Part shown: positions 7,083 through 15,480 of the stretch, one piece after another
Layout: each line of letters opens with the position of its first letter
How positions within the stretch are numbered: position 1 is the stretch's first letter
Assembly (NCBI GenBank): GCA_902786355.1
Contig: CADABZ010000006.1
Location: 124,001 to 188,000, forward strand
Length of the DNA: 64,000 nt
DNA from: an uncultured Eubacteriales bacterium
GTDB lineage: Bacteria > Bacillota > Clostridia > Peptostreptococcales > Anaerovoracaceae
Direction: 5' to 3'
Position numbers and translations under genes: made by a program
Notes under the pieces: generated by a model
The model's input: only the letters and a program-made list of their open reading frames with translations
What the model was told of the DNA's origin: nothing
Database searches by the model: none

Positions 7083-7295
7083 ATGAAAAACAAGATGTTT
7101 GTGAGAGCGGCAGAGGTTGCTGCAGATTATGGCATATCGGAAGGAATGGCATACAGAATTATTAGGCGACTTAATCGTGAACTGGAGGAAAAAGGCTACA
7201 TAACGGTAGCTGGCAGGGTGAGCAGACAGTACTACAATGAAAGAGTTTACGGATGTCAGAAAACTAGCCAGGAGGTAGATAACTGTGAAGGATAA
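7083..7295 (+). CDS. Small winged-helix/Xis-like DNA-binding protein, copy 2
   Basis: A 70-residue paralogue of the protein at 5273: the same length, the same HTH (AAEVAADYGISEGMAYRIIR), and near-identical DNA over the GYITVAGRVSR segment. AAAGGAG at 7065-7071 points to the ATG at 7083 rather than the ATG at 7062. It overlaps the third copy by 11 bp. The pair lies downstream of the integrase, so the integrase and MobC-like genes are framed by duplicates, suggesting a local duplication within the element. Confidence 0.7.
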   Translation: MKNKMFVRAAEVAADYGISEGMAYRIIRRLNRELEEKGYITVAGRVSRQYYNERVYGCQKTSQEVDNCEG

Positions 7296-7512
7296 AAGAT
7301 TCATTACTGCAGCTGAGGTAGCAGAAGACTTCAGAGTTTCTGAATCAATGGGTTATAGAATCATTAAGAAGCTCAACACTGAACTCAAAGATAAAGGTTA
7401 CATTACTGTTTCAGGTAGAGTAAGTAGAAGGTACTATATGGAACGCACTTACTTTGATTTGGAAGAGGATGAGCGTGAAAGAACTGAAATTGATACCGCA
7501 AAAGGGAGCTGA
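7285..7512 (+). CDS. Small winged-helix/Xis-like DNA-binding protein, copy 3
   Basis: A 75-residue third paralogue (AAEVAEDFRVSESMGYRIIK, then GYITVSGRVSRRYYMERTY). It starts at GTG 7285, nine bases past AGGAGG, inside the end of copy 2. It is more diverged at DNA level than copies 1 and 2, so the tandem pair is older than the copy 1/copy 2 similarity. Different copies may bind different sites at the element ends. Confidence 0.7.
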   Translation: MKDKRFITAAEVAEDFRVSESMGYRIIKKLNTELKDKGYITVSGRVSRRYYMERTYFDLEEDERERTEIDTAKGS

Positions 7513-7650
7513 TACTAATCTGATACTTAAAAGCCAATAAGAAGTATTAATCTACTGAAATAATTGAATTATATAGTCACTATACCCTTAAAGGACTGGG
7601 CGGATGAGATGACATAATGTGAATGGCTGAAGAGTGGGAATAAAAGTATA

Positions 7651-7688
7651 CGCCGGAGTGTTACATTGGAAAGCACTTCGGCGTTTTT
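7651..7688 (+). terminator. Intrinsic terminator containing right direct repeat (candidate attR)
   Basis: CGCCGGAGTG (7651-7660) pairs with CACTTCGGCG (7673-7682) across a 12-nt loop, followed by TTTTTTT. Its 3' arm plus T-run is the 18-bp word also found at 8-25. Confidence 0.75.
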
Positions 7689-7727
7689 TTCATGCTCGGA
7701 ATGTGCAGTGATTCGCACATTTCTCAT

Positions 7728-8642
7728 CTACTCGATTATCGTATCGGATTCCGGGGACATTTTGTAGGCGTCTGTAACGTAGTTGCGGAATGCCAGATAT
7801 GCGCCGCGGAGTTTCTTCTTGTTAGGATAGATGATAAGAGTAACAAGTTCCTGCTTTGGCTCAATAGGAAGCGCTGTGATTTCTGAGTCTTCCAGACTCC
7901 GTGCAGTGCTTTCAGTCGCAAGGATTATACCAACATCATCGCGCACCATGTCCTGCATCAGACTGGTTTCAGAAGTATTCATGAAAGAAACATTGAAAGG
8001 AATGTTGTTTTCGCTATATAGCTTCTTCATTTCTATGTAGAAATGAGAATCCTTTTCACCTGTAAGTAGAGGGTAATTGCCTAGATCCGAAAGGATCATT
8101 ATATTAGCATTAACTCCGGTTCTTTTCCTGCTTATTACAGCATATAGTCTTTCGTCATCGATTTCGGTGTAATCGAAATCCGGCATATTATCGCGCCTGC
8201 ATTTTATGATTGCAAAGTCGAGATTGCCATTTCTAAGCATATCGTAAGCAGCATAGTTATCGACTGCCTTGATGTTTCCCATCACGTTGCTGTTTGTTGC
8301 AAAGAATGAGGCGAGGATTTGTCTTAACGGAGACTTGCCATAGAAAGGATACACTCCGACTCTAAGAACTGGCTTTTCATCTGAACGCTCAAGGTCAAAT
8401 GCCTGGAAAAGATCATCGACCGAATCCACGATTTTCTGTGCATATTCGCAGAATTTCTCACCATCTGAAGTCAGTGAAACACTGTGAGTATCCCTCTTGA
8501 AAAGCTTGACCTGCAGCTCTTCTTCCAGAGCATTGATCTGATGGGATATAGCCGGCTGGGTCACATAAAGCGCTTTGGCCGCACCGGAAAAACTCTTTTG
8601 TTTTGCTACTTTCAATACGTAATATATCTGTCTGATCTCCAT
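7728..8642 (-). CDS. LysR-family transcriptional regulator
   Basis: A regulator of about 304 residues with the LysR winged HTH at the N-terminus (MEIRQIYYVLKVAKQKSFSG, AAKALYVTQPAISHQINALE) followed by a periplasmic-binding-like effector domain. The ATG at 8642 is preferred over an upstream TTG. It is divergent from the M20 amidohydrolase and transporter genes, the usual arrangement for a LysR protein that controls its neighbours, probably in response to an acylated amino acid or the product. The shared 216-bp gap contains AT-rich repeats (ATTATA acaATTATA) near the regulator's start that could be operator half-sites. Confidence 0.9.
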   Translation of the reverse strand: MEIRQIYYVLKVAKQKSFSGAAKALYVTQPAISHQINALEEELQVKLFKRDTHSVSLTSDGEKFCEYAQKIVDSVDDLFQAFDLERSDEKPVLRVGVYPFYGKSPLRQILASFFATNSNVMGNIKAVDNYAAYDMLRNGNLDFAIIKCRRDNMPDFDYTEIDDERLYAVISRKRTGVNANIMILSDLGNYPLLTGEKDSHFYIEMKKLYSENNIPFNVSFMNTSETSLMQDMVRDDVGIILATESTARSLEDSEITALPIEPKQELVTLIIYPNKKKLRGAYLAFRNYVTDAYKMSPESDTIIE

Positions 8643-8858
8643 AAACAACCATCCGTAATCTGAATAACGAATCTAATTATAACAATTATATATGAAAAAT
8701 GTTTATTGCAGACCATCTGATTTTTCTCAGGTGGTTATTATTTTGCTTTATAAGCGTATGAAGAGCAAGCATTTCCATTTTGATTAATCTGACGATAAAG
8801 TTTGAGTAACAGAAAACTAATGAAAATTGCTTACTCAGCTTATCAAGAGGAGACCCCC

Positions 8859-10043
8859 ATGAACCATTATCTCGAAGAAGCAATGGCAATGAAGGATGAA
8901 CTCATCGCCAACAGAAGGCACATTCACAGAAGACCTGAACTGGGATTCGATCTGCCGGAAACAATCGAATTTGTTGCTACCCAGCTGGAATCTTACGGAT
9001 ATAACCCTGTCAAAATCGGCGGAGGTCTTACCTGCACAGTTGGCAGCGGCAGCCCGGTGATCATGCTCAGAGCGGACATGGATGCGCTTCCTCAACAAGA
9101 GGACACTGGACTTCCATTCAGCAGCGAGAAAGACGGGGTGTGCCACTCATGTGGTCATGACGCGCATACAACGATGCTGCTTGGAGCAGCAAAACTCCTC
9201 AAGACACATGAGTGTGAACTCAAGGGAACAGTCAAGTTCATGTTCCAGCCTGCCGAAGAACTTCTTGCAGGATCAAGAAGAATGATCGAAGAGGGAATCC
9301 TTGAAAATCCTCATGTGGATGCAGCAATGGGATTTCATGTCAATGTTGGTCCGCTTGGGCCAATCGATTATCACGCAGGAACTATGAATCATGCTGTGGG
9401 CAGGATGATGGCTTCTGCAGATGAGATCAATATCAAGGTCAAAGGCAAATCTGCTCATGGAGCATCAGCTTATCTGGGAATCAATGCAGTAGCAATAGCA
9501 TCGAATATTGTCACTGCACTTCAGCAGATGCCGATAATGGAGACCAAGTACAACGATGATGTCATCATGTGTATTGGCAAGATAGAAGGCGGAGCAAGAG
9601 CAAACATCATTCCTGATGAGGCTACCATTACGATGAGCTTCAGAACCTTTACCTCAGAAGCAAGAGAGTATATGCGTAAAAGAGTCCCTGAACTGGCATC
9701 AGGAATCGCAAGCGCATGGAGGGCAGAAGCCGAAACAGAGTTCGTTGTTGGAGTTGCTCCGGTATATAACAACGAAGAAATGGCCGCGGAAATGCATGAG
9801 TATGCACTCGGTGTAATGGATAAAGTTCAGATAGTGCCGGCAGTTGCAGGCTCCGAGGACTTCGCAAATGTATGTGAATACGTTCCGACATTCTGGGCGA
9901 ATATAGGATTCGGAGATCCTTCAGATGGATATGAGTACTCAATGCATAACCCTAAGATGCGTATTGACGAAAACGGACTTCCATACGGCGTAGCCGCCCA
10001 TTGCCATCTTGCAACAGAATGGCTCAGAAATCACAGCGAATAA
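8859..10043 (+). CDS. M20-family amidohydrolase (N-acyl amino acid / hippurate / IAA-conjugate type)
   Basis: A 394-residue metal-dependent amidohydrolase. AAGAGGAG (8845-8852) supports the ATG at 8859. Family motifs are present: RRHIHRRPELGFD near the N-terminus, RADMDALP (about 72), the metal-binding HSCGHDAHTT (about 92), QPAEE (about 128, catalytic Glu), and the dimerisation/lid domain (KSAHGASAYLG). Such enzymes remove acyl groups from amino acids or short peptides in the cytoplasm. No signal peptide is seen. It is followed 94 bp later by a transporter and preceded by a divergent LysR gene, consistent with import and deacylation of an amino acid conjugate. The substrate cannot be read from sequence. 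Confidence 0.9.
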   Translation: MNHYLEEAMAMKDELIANRRHIHRRPELGFDLPETIEFVATQLESYGYNPVKIGGGLTCTVGSGSPVIMLRADMDALPQQEDTGLPFSSEKDGVCHSCGHDAHTTMLLGAAKLLKTHECELKGTVKFMFQPAEELLAGSRRMIEEGILENPHVDAAMGFHVNVGPLGPIDYHAGTMNHAVGRMMASADEINIKVKGKSAHGASAYLGINAVAIASNIVTALQQMPIMETKYNDDVIMCIGKIEGGARANIIPDEATITMSFRTFTSEAREYMRKRVPELASGIASAWRAEAETEFVVGVAPVYNNEEMAAEMHEYALGVMDKVQIVPAVAGSEDFANVCEYVPTFWANIGFGDPSDGYEYSMHNPKMRIDENGLPYGVAAHCHLATEWLRNHSE

Positions 10044-10137
10044 TAACAAAGTTATGAACGGCCAATTCGGCCGATAGCATAAATAACCTCCACTAATAAT
10101 TAATACCTTAAGCTAACAAGAGAGAAAGGAAAGTATC

Positions 10138-11310
10138 ATGAACGGGTTAGTCGCACTTACAATCATCATGGTAGTCTATGCTGCAGGTGATATGATAGCA
10201 ACCAAGACCAAGGCAATCATATCAATGCTGTTCGTTGCATCCGTAGTATTCGCTATAGGATTCTGGAACGGACTTCCGGGAACAATTTTCGCAGACTCAC
10301 AGCTCCAGACTTTTGCCTCGGTAACAGTAGGACTGCTTCTCGTGCACATGGGAACCACCATCAAAGTCAAGGAACTCCTTGCTGAGTGGAAAACAGTTGT
10401 GCTCGTTCTCGCTTCCACAATTGCAATCTGCCTCGGAGTTTACTTCATTGGCGGCCTGGTCGTTGAGAAAGCAATGGCACTCATGGCTGCTCCTATCGTA
10501 GGCGGCGGAGTCGTAGCATTCCTCGTAATGTCAGAAGCGCTCAAGGATGCCGGAGAAAATGTAATCGTATTTGGTTCGATCGTACTGGTAATGCAGGGCG
10601 TCATCGGATTCCCTATCGCTTCATTCCTCTGCAAGAAAGAAGCACTCAGACTCAGATCCGCTTTCAGAAATGGATCACTTAAGCTGCTTGATGATTCAGC
10701 AGTTGCTGATGGAAATGCTGCAAAGAAGACAATTCTTCCACAGGTACCGGAGAAATATAACGGACCTAATTTCATGATCGCAAAGCTCGCCATCGTAGCT
10801 TGCATCGCACAGTGGCTTTCTGGTCTTACAGCAGGCAAGGTCAACATGCTTGTTATCTGCCTGATCCTCGGTGTAATCTTCCGTGCAATCGGATTCCTTG
10901 ATGAAGGCTCACTGACAAAGGCTAATGGATTCACATTCGTTATCGGAGGCGTACTGACCAACGTATTCGCTTCTCTTGCAAATACAACACCATCACAGCT
11001 TGTATCAATGATTGGACCGCTCGTGATCATCTTCGCAGTCGGACTTGCGATCTGTGCAATCGTTGCTATCCTTGTTGGAAAGCTTCTTGGAGAGAGTTGG
11101 TACATGTCATTTGCACTTGGCGTAACTGCACTTTTCGGATTCCCGGGAACACTCATAGTTCCTACAGAAGTTGCCAACGCTGTTGGTGAAAGCGAAGAAG
11201 AAGTCGAAATGCTCAAGAAACATCTCGTACCTAAGATGATTATCGCAGGAATGGTTTCGGTATCAGTAGTATCAGTAGTATTCGCAGGTATAATGGCTGC
11301 GTGGGCATAA
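10138..11310 (+). CDS. Multi-spanning membrane transporter, GltS/ion-transporter-like
   Basis: A 390-residue integral membrane protein with about ten hydrophobic helices and glycine-rich re-entrant-like segments (AAPIVGGGVVAFLVMSEALK; TALFGFPGTLI). The layout of two similar halves around a hydrophilic loop (about 190-215) fits the ion-transporter superfamily that includes the sodium/glutamate symporter GltS. Helices begin at residue 4 and there is no cleavable signal. It is probably co-regulated with the amidohydrolase upstream. It may import the acyl-amino acid or export the product; the direction is unknown. Confidence 0.65.
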   Translation: MNGLVALTIIMVVYAAGDMIATKTKAIISMLFVASVVFAIGFWNGLPGTIFADSQLQTFASVTVGLLLVHMGTTIKVKELLAEWKTVVLVLASTIAICLGVYFIGGLVVEKAMALMAAPIVGGGVVAFLVMSEALKDAGENVIVFGSIVLVMQGVIGFPIASFLCKKEALRLRSAFRNGSLKLLDDSAVADGNAAKKTILPQVPEKYNGPNFMIAKLAIVACIAQWLSGLTAGKVNMLVICLILGVIFRAIGFLDEGSLTKANGFTFVIGGVLTNVFASLANTTPSQLVSMIGPLVIIFAVGLAICAIVAILVGKLLGESWYMSFALGVTALFGFPGTLIVPTEVANAVGESEEEVEMLKKHLVPKMIIAGMVSVSVVSVVFAGIMAAWA

Positions 11311-11336
11311 CAAAGGCTTTGGGACTAAAATTACAG

Positions 11337-11374
11337 CAGCTCTGCCGAGAGTGTTCATTTCTCTGACAGAGCTG
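11337..11374 (+). terminator. Probable terminator hairpin
   Basis: CAGCTCTG (11337-11344) pairs with CAGAGCTG (11367-11374), with inner CGAGAG...CTCTG pairing. Only a weak T-run follows. Confidence 0.55.
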
Positions 11375-11522
11375 TTATTGTCATTGGTATTTTAGGTATT
11401 TACATGACTTGATCTGCAGCAGGAGATGGCTGTATTAACTGAAGTAGCCAATCTCAAGGAAGGAACCACTGAATGCTCGCTTGCTTTTTACTGACACGGT
11501 GTAGAGAACAGGACTTGCTGAC

Positions 11523-11667
11523 ATGATCATGATCAATCCTGTGATTACTGAAAAGGCCGAGCCATATGAGACAGAAGAAGTTTGCAGATCACACTCAGAA
11601 GTTCAGCGGATACATATCTCAGATAATCCAGCACGAGTGCGATCATCTTGCAGGGATACTTATATAG
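11523..11667 (+). pseudogene. def: Decayed peptide deformylase fragment
   Basis: One frame reads MIMINPVITEKAEPYETEE, the segment just before the EGCLS motif of peptide deformylases. After a frame change the downstream part reads FADHTQKFSGY and then ISQIIQHECDHLAGILI with a stop, which is the deformylase C-terminal metal motif HExxDH in context. The EGCLS loop and about 20-25 codons between the halves are missing, along with the N-terminal half. It is a broken gene lying between the transporter terminator and the hydrogenase gene. The rest of 11,375-11,860 shows no intact gene. Confidence 0.8.
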
Positions 11668-11860
11668 AGGCTGACATATTAGGCCTATATGGAGCGTAAT
11701 GGATATTCGTCACATTTCTCCTGTTGAAATGCATAGCTATATATGAGATAATCGCTGTTGCGCGATAAAAAATAGTCTGGGGGCATTTTTCAAAGGATAA
11801 AACTCGCCCGGGCTGTTTTTGCACAAAGATCATTTTAAGAAGATATTGTGGAGAAAAGTA

Positions 11861-13411
11861 ATGAAGGGAATAGTATCAGAAAAAACAAAGCTCAGACACA
11901 AGGTTTTCACTGAGGTCGCGAGATTTGCATATGAAGGAGGCGGCCCGGGAGTACTGGATGAGCTTCCATATAGAATAGTAACCGGCAAAGAGGATCCGTT
12001 CAGAGATTCGATCTTTCTTGAGAGAGCAATAGCAGGCGAACGTGTACGCGTTGCAATGGGAATGTCTTTGAGACCAATCAATGAGCATGCTCCTACATCC
12101 AAGGGTGTAGATGAAAGCATGATCGCTGAAAAGTACTATGAACCGCCGCTTATCGATATAATCAGATTCGCATGCAACAGCTGCCCGGACAACAGAGTGT
12201 ACATAACAGACGGATGTCAGGGATGCCTCGAGCATCCATGCAAGGAAGTCTGTCCAAAGAAGTGCATATCACTTAACCACAGACATGGCAGGGCTGAGAT
12301 CGACCAGTCCGCCTGCATAAAATGCGGAAGATGTATGCAGGCATGCCAGTACAGCGCGATCATTAAGCAGGAAAGGCCATGCGTCAAAGCATGCGGACTT
12401 GGTGCTATAGGCGAAGATGAATTCGGGCATGCAATGATCGACCAGGAGAAATGCGTATCCTGCGGTATGTGCCTCAACAGCTGTCCGTTTGCTGCAATAG
12501 TTGATAAGGGACAGATATATCAGACGATTCAGGCCCTGAAATCCGATACACCGGTATATGCAATAGTCGCACCGGCAATAGCGGGTCAGTTCGGCAAGGC
12601 TTTGACAGACACAAGGATGAAGAGTGCGTTCGGTAAACTGGGGTTTGAGGATGTATTTGAAGTAGCTATAGGTGCAGACCTGTGTACGATAGAGGAGGCA
12701 GAGCACTTTGTCAAAGAGGTGCCTGAAAAACTTCCGTTCATGTGCACAAGCTGCTGCCCTGCATGGTCGATAATGGCTAAAAAGGAATTTCCTGAATATG
12801 CTGATACGGTATCTATGGCACTGACACCTATGGTGCTTACCGCGAGACTAGTCAAAAAACAGCATCCTGACTGCAAGATCGCTTTCATAGGACCTTGCCT
12901 GTCCAAAAAGCATGAGGCAAGCAGACACACCGTCAAGAGCTACGTGGACTTCGTACTTACTTTCGAAGAACTGGCGGGGATGTTTGAAGCTAAGAATGTG
13001 GACTTCAGCGAGATCGAGGAGGGAGAACCTCTCAGAAAGGCCAGCAGCGACGGATTTGGATTTGCTGTAAGCGGAGGAGTTGCACAGGCTGTGGTCAATC
13101 AGGTAAAACGCATTGACCCTGACCTTGAGATGAAGACAGTCAGAGCAGAAGGCCTTGCTGAGTGCGTCAAGATGATGAAGAAGGCTGCTAATGGCGAATA
13201 TAATGGATATCTGCTGGAAGGAATGGCATGCCCGGGAGGCTGCATAGCCGGTGCAGGAACAATGCTTCCTCTGAACAAAGCAGCCTACTCCGTAAGTGTT
13301 GCAATGAAGGAGGCTCCTGTGCAGAATGCAGCGGGAAGCAGATATGCAGATTTGCTGCCAGCGCTGGAACACATCCAGGAAGAATTGAAAAAAGACAAAG
13401 AAAACAACTAA
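11861..13411 (+). CDS. Monomeric [FeFe]-hydrogenase-like protein (group B type)
   Basis: A 516-residue iron-sulfur protein. The N-terminal part carries several Cys clusters (CNSCPDNRVYITDGCQGC; CIKCGRCMQAC; CVSCGMCLNSCPF), consistent with multiple [4Fe-4S] sites. The H-cluster domain has all three signatures: TSCCPAW (about 296), GPCLSKKHE (about 344, the group-B variant of PCxxKxxE) and EGMACPGGC (about 453-461). All H-cluster cysteines are present, so it should bind the diiron site if maturases exist elsewhere. The protein is soluble. No NADH- or ferredoxin-partner gene is adjacent; group B enzymes are poorly characterised. The start at 11861 follows GGAG (11850-11853). Confidence 0.88.
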   Translation: MKGIVSEKTKLRHKVFTEVARFAYEGGGPGVLDELPYRIVTGKEDPFRDSIFLERAIAGERVRVAMGMSLRPINEHAPTSKGVDESMIAEKYYEPPLIDIIRFACNSCPDNRVYITDGCQGCLEHPCKEVCPKKCISLNHRHGRAEIDQSACIKCGRCMQACQYSAIIKQERPCVKACGLGAIGEDEFGHAMIDQEKCVSCGMCLNSCPFAAIVDKGQIYQTIQALKSDTPVYAIVAPAIAGQFGKALTDTRMKSAFGKLGFEDVFEVAIGADLCTIEEAEHFVKEVPEKLPFMCTSCCPAWSIMAKKEFPEYADTVSMALTPMVLTARLVKKQHPDCKIAFIGPCLSKKHEASRHTVKSYVDFVLTFEELAGMFEAKNVDFSEIEEGEPLRKASSDGFGFAVSGGVAQAVVNQVKRIDPDLEMKTVRAEGLAECVKMMKKAANGEYNGYLLEGMACPGGCIAGAGTMLPLNKAAYSVSVAMKEAPVQNAAGSRYADLLPALEHIQEELKKDKENN

Positions 13412-13474
13412 AGGAGACGCTGGTGTTTCGCTGATCGACGGCGATGCGAGGCCGGTAATCTATATACTAAACAA

Positions 13475-13551
13475 AAAAGCGAGCGGATAGGATGTGGTTG
13501 GTGTCCTCTGTGACACAATATGGTTGACCATCCGTATCCTGGCTCGCTTTT
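13475..13551 (+). terminator. Long hairpin after hydrogenase gene, terminator or small repeat
   Basis: AAAAGCGAGC (13475-13484) and GCTCGCTTTT (13542-13551) are exact complements. Inside, GGATAGGATG pairs with CATCCGTATCC with one bulge, and GTGTC pairs with GACAC. A 77-nt, almost fully paired, A-to-T-ended stem can act as a terminator in both directions. It also resembles a miniature inverted-repeat element. Confidence 0.65.
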
Positions 13552-13594
13552 CGTATTATAGCACTAATTATTCAGGTGGAGCACTTATTAATGA

Positions 13595-13867
13595 TCAATA
13601 GCACGCTATTATTCGATGAATATAATTGATTACCTGATTGAGAATACTGACAGACATTGGGGCAACTGGGGCGTTTGGGTGGATAATAGCACCAATAAGA
13701 TCATTGGACTGCATCCTCTTATGGATTTTAACAAGGCATTTACATCTTATGACACGCTGGAAGGAGCGATATGCCAGACTTCTACGGCGCGTCTTTCTCA
13801 AAAAGCCGCAGCCATCAAAGCATTGACAAAAGTAATGATAAGTGATATAAGAATGATATCAAATTGA
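13595..13867 (+). pseudogene. C-terminal fragment of a HipA-like kinase-fold protein
   Basis: About 90 codons, with an in-frame ATG at 13616 and a stop just upstream. DYLIENTDRHWGNWGVWVD is the catalytic loop (Asp and Asn of N-x-D-R-H..N) and LHPLMDFNKAF is the metal-binding segment of HipA-like kinases found in Firmicutes. The N-terminal 200 or so residues, including the ATP-binding lobe, are absent. It is therefore a truncated, probably inactive remnant, although the last domain is still in frame and ends at a perfect terminator. Confidence 0.7.
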
Positions 13868-13882
13868 TATCATTCTTTTTTT
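13849..13882 (+). terminator. Intrinsic terminator
   Basis: A perfect 12-bp stem (AAGAATGATATC / GATATCATTCTT) with an AAATT loop and a following T-run. It overlaps the end of the kinase fragment. Confidence 0.85.
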
Positions 13883-13929
13883 CTCGCAAACGAGAGACAT
13901 ACAATTATTGAACAAAGGAGGTCAATTCA

Positions 13930-14964
13930 ATGGATAACACCAGCCACATTGAGCAGAAGATACTCAATCCGCCGAATGGCGTCATGATGCTGATAATCTT
14001 CATACTGCTCAGCATATTCTCTGTGATCGGATTTCTTGCGGGCGTGGGACTTGGAAGTTTTGTGCTTATCATGATCTGCGTACTGCTGTGGATAGTCCTG
14101 CCGTTCTGCTTTGCAGGACTCAGGAGCGTCAGACCTAATGAGGCTCTCGTTCTCACTCTGTTCGGAAAGTACTACGGCACTATCAACAAGCCGGGGTACT
14201 TCTTCGTCAATCCTTTTTCGCGCTACAATAATCCTGCTTACGAGAGCCAGGCCGCATCGGACGTCAGCGAAGCTTCGGATAGCATCAAGACTGCATTTCT
14301 CGCAGGCAAGAATGCAGGAAGTATAGCTAAGACTACCTCCAACAGGGCGAGAAAAACCATCTCGCTCAAGAGATCTACTCTGGACAACGGCACCCAGAAG
14401 GTCAACGATGCGCTGGGCAATCCGGTGATAATCGGTGCAGTAGTGCTGTGGCATGTGGAAGATCCGACCAAGGCTGTATTCAACGTTGAGAACTATACAG
14501 AGTTTCTGTCGATCCAGACAGACACTACCATCAGAAATACTGCAAGGCTGTATCCGTACGATGTGTTCGATGATGGCCTTGATGATGAGACTGACGGCAA
14601 AGCAGAGAGAACTCTCCGTGGAAGCTCGCAGGAGATCGCGGAGAAAATGAGAGACGAGCTTGCTGAGAAGGTTGCTTTCGCAGGCCTTGTTATCGAGGAA
14701 GTCCGCATCACACATCTCTCATATGCCGAGGAGATCGCTGCTGCAATGCTGCAGAGACAGCAGGCTTCGGCCATCATCGCAGCAAGAGCCAAGATCGTTG
14801 ACGGTGCTGTAAGCATGGTCAAAATGGCGATCGACAAGCTGAATGAAGATAACATAGTCGAACTCGACGAAGAGCGCAAAGCGCAGATGGTATCCAACCT
14901 GCTGGTAGTACTTTGCGGCAACAAAGACGCTCAGCCGGTAGTCAACAGCGGAAGCATTTACTGA
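13930..14964 (+). CDS. SPFH/Band-7 (stomatin/flotillin-like) membrane protein
   Basis: A 344-residue protein preceded by AAAGGAGG. Two adjacent hydrophobic helices (about 18-60) anchor a cytoplasmic SPFH domain that begins at [16 protein letters not shown] and includes [18 protein letters not shown] and the helical region [24 protein letters not shown] proteins form large membrane-associated oligomers that organise microdomains or proteases. A long Ser/Ala/Lys-rich insertion (about 100-150) follows the GYFFVNPF motif. The partner gene 32 bp downstream is an Arc-like protein, a pairing seen in many Firmicutes. The molecular role is unknown. Confidence 0.9.
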   Translation: MDNTSHIEQKILNPPNGVMMLIIFILLSIFSVIGFLAGVGLGSFVLIMICVLLWIVLPFCFAGLRSVRPNEALVLTLFGKYYGTINKPGYFFVNPFSRYNNPAYESQAASDVSEASDSIKTAFLAGKNAGSIAKTTSNRARKTISLKRSTLDNGTQKVNDALGNPVIIGAVVLWHVEDPTKAVFNVENYTEFLSIQTDTTIRNTARLYPYDVFDDGLDDETDGKAERTLRGSSQEIAEKMRDELAEKVAFAGLVIEEVRITHLSYAEEIAAAMLQRQQASAIIAARAKIVDGAVSMVKMAIDKLNEDNIVELDEERKAQMVSNLLVVLCGNKDAQPVVNSGSIY

Positions 14965-14996
14965 TTGCCGGTGAGCAGAAGGGTAAAACTTAACAG

Positions 14997-15293
14997 ATGT
15001 CTGAGAAAAAAAGTAAGACTCAACTGAACAGTAAAGAATCTGAGGCGCTTGAAACAAGAGAGAAGAAGCTCATTGACAGAAAAGCCCGCCTTGACGCGCT
15101 CGAAGAGGAGCTTCGGGTGCGCGAAAAGGAACTCAAGGCCAAGGATGCAAAGCGCAAACAGATCATCCTCAGGCTGCCTGAGTCCCTGTGGAGAGATATC
15201 GCACGTTGGTCAGAGGAGGACTTCAGGTCCATAAACGGGCAGATAGAGTATCTTCTGACGAAAGACGTCCGGGAACATTATGGTAAAAAATAG
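14997..15293 (+). CDS. Coiled-coil plus Arc-like ribbon-helix-helix protein
   Basis: A 98-residue, highly charged protein. Residues 5-55 form an uninterrupted coiled coil (EALETREKKLIDRKARLDAL). Residues 55-92 match the Arc/ribbon-helix-helix fold (KQIILRLPESLWRDIARWSE, then INGQIEYLL). It sits in the same operon as the SPFH gene and is followed by a strong terminator. Possible roles are an operon-specific DNA-binding repressor or a membrane-scaffold adaptor. Confidence 0.75.
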   Translation: MSEKKSKTQLNSKESEALETREKKLIDRKARLDALEEELRVREKELKAKDAKRKQIILRLPESLWRDIARWSEEDFRSINGQIEYLLTKDVREHYGKK

Positions 15294-15338
15294 ATAGAGG
15301 AAGATTCGTTCGATGAAGTGAACCCCAAAAACAACGAA

Positions 15339-15374
15339 ATCCCGTTCCGAGAAATCGGAACGGGATCTTTTTTT
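15339..15374 (+). terminator. Intrinsic terminator of SPFH operon
   Basis: A perfect 12-bp GC-rich stem (ATCCCGTTCCGA / TCGGAACGGGAT) closes a GAAA tetraloop and is followed by CTTTTTTT. Confidence 0.93.
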
Positions 15375-15416
15375 ACAAATTATTCTCAGACGCTCGCTCT
15401 GACAAGTGACTAGTGC

Positions 15417-15479
15417 TTAGTACCAATTGTAGATATAGTAGTTTCCGCCGCCTTCGAGCAGAGCGGCAGTTATGATCAA
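15417..15479 (-). other. Very short ORF or shifted C-terminus, aromatic peptide
   Basis: Just past the stop of the anchored protein gene, another frame reads from a TTG for 20 codons (IITAALLEGGGNYYIYNWY) to a stop. There is no ribosome-binding site. It could be a shifted former C-terminus of the upstream protein, a tiny translated peptide, or chance. Confidence 0.2.
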
Positions 15480-15480
15480 G

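Noticed and set aside
10440..11216. 258-codon minus-strand frame
   Set aside because: It lies opposite the transporter gene and shows Ser/Thr/Pro-rich composition typical of an antisense shadow.
13927..14715. 262-codon minus-strand frame
   Set aside because: It is antisense to the SPFH gene, with no ribosome-binding site and low-complexity composition.
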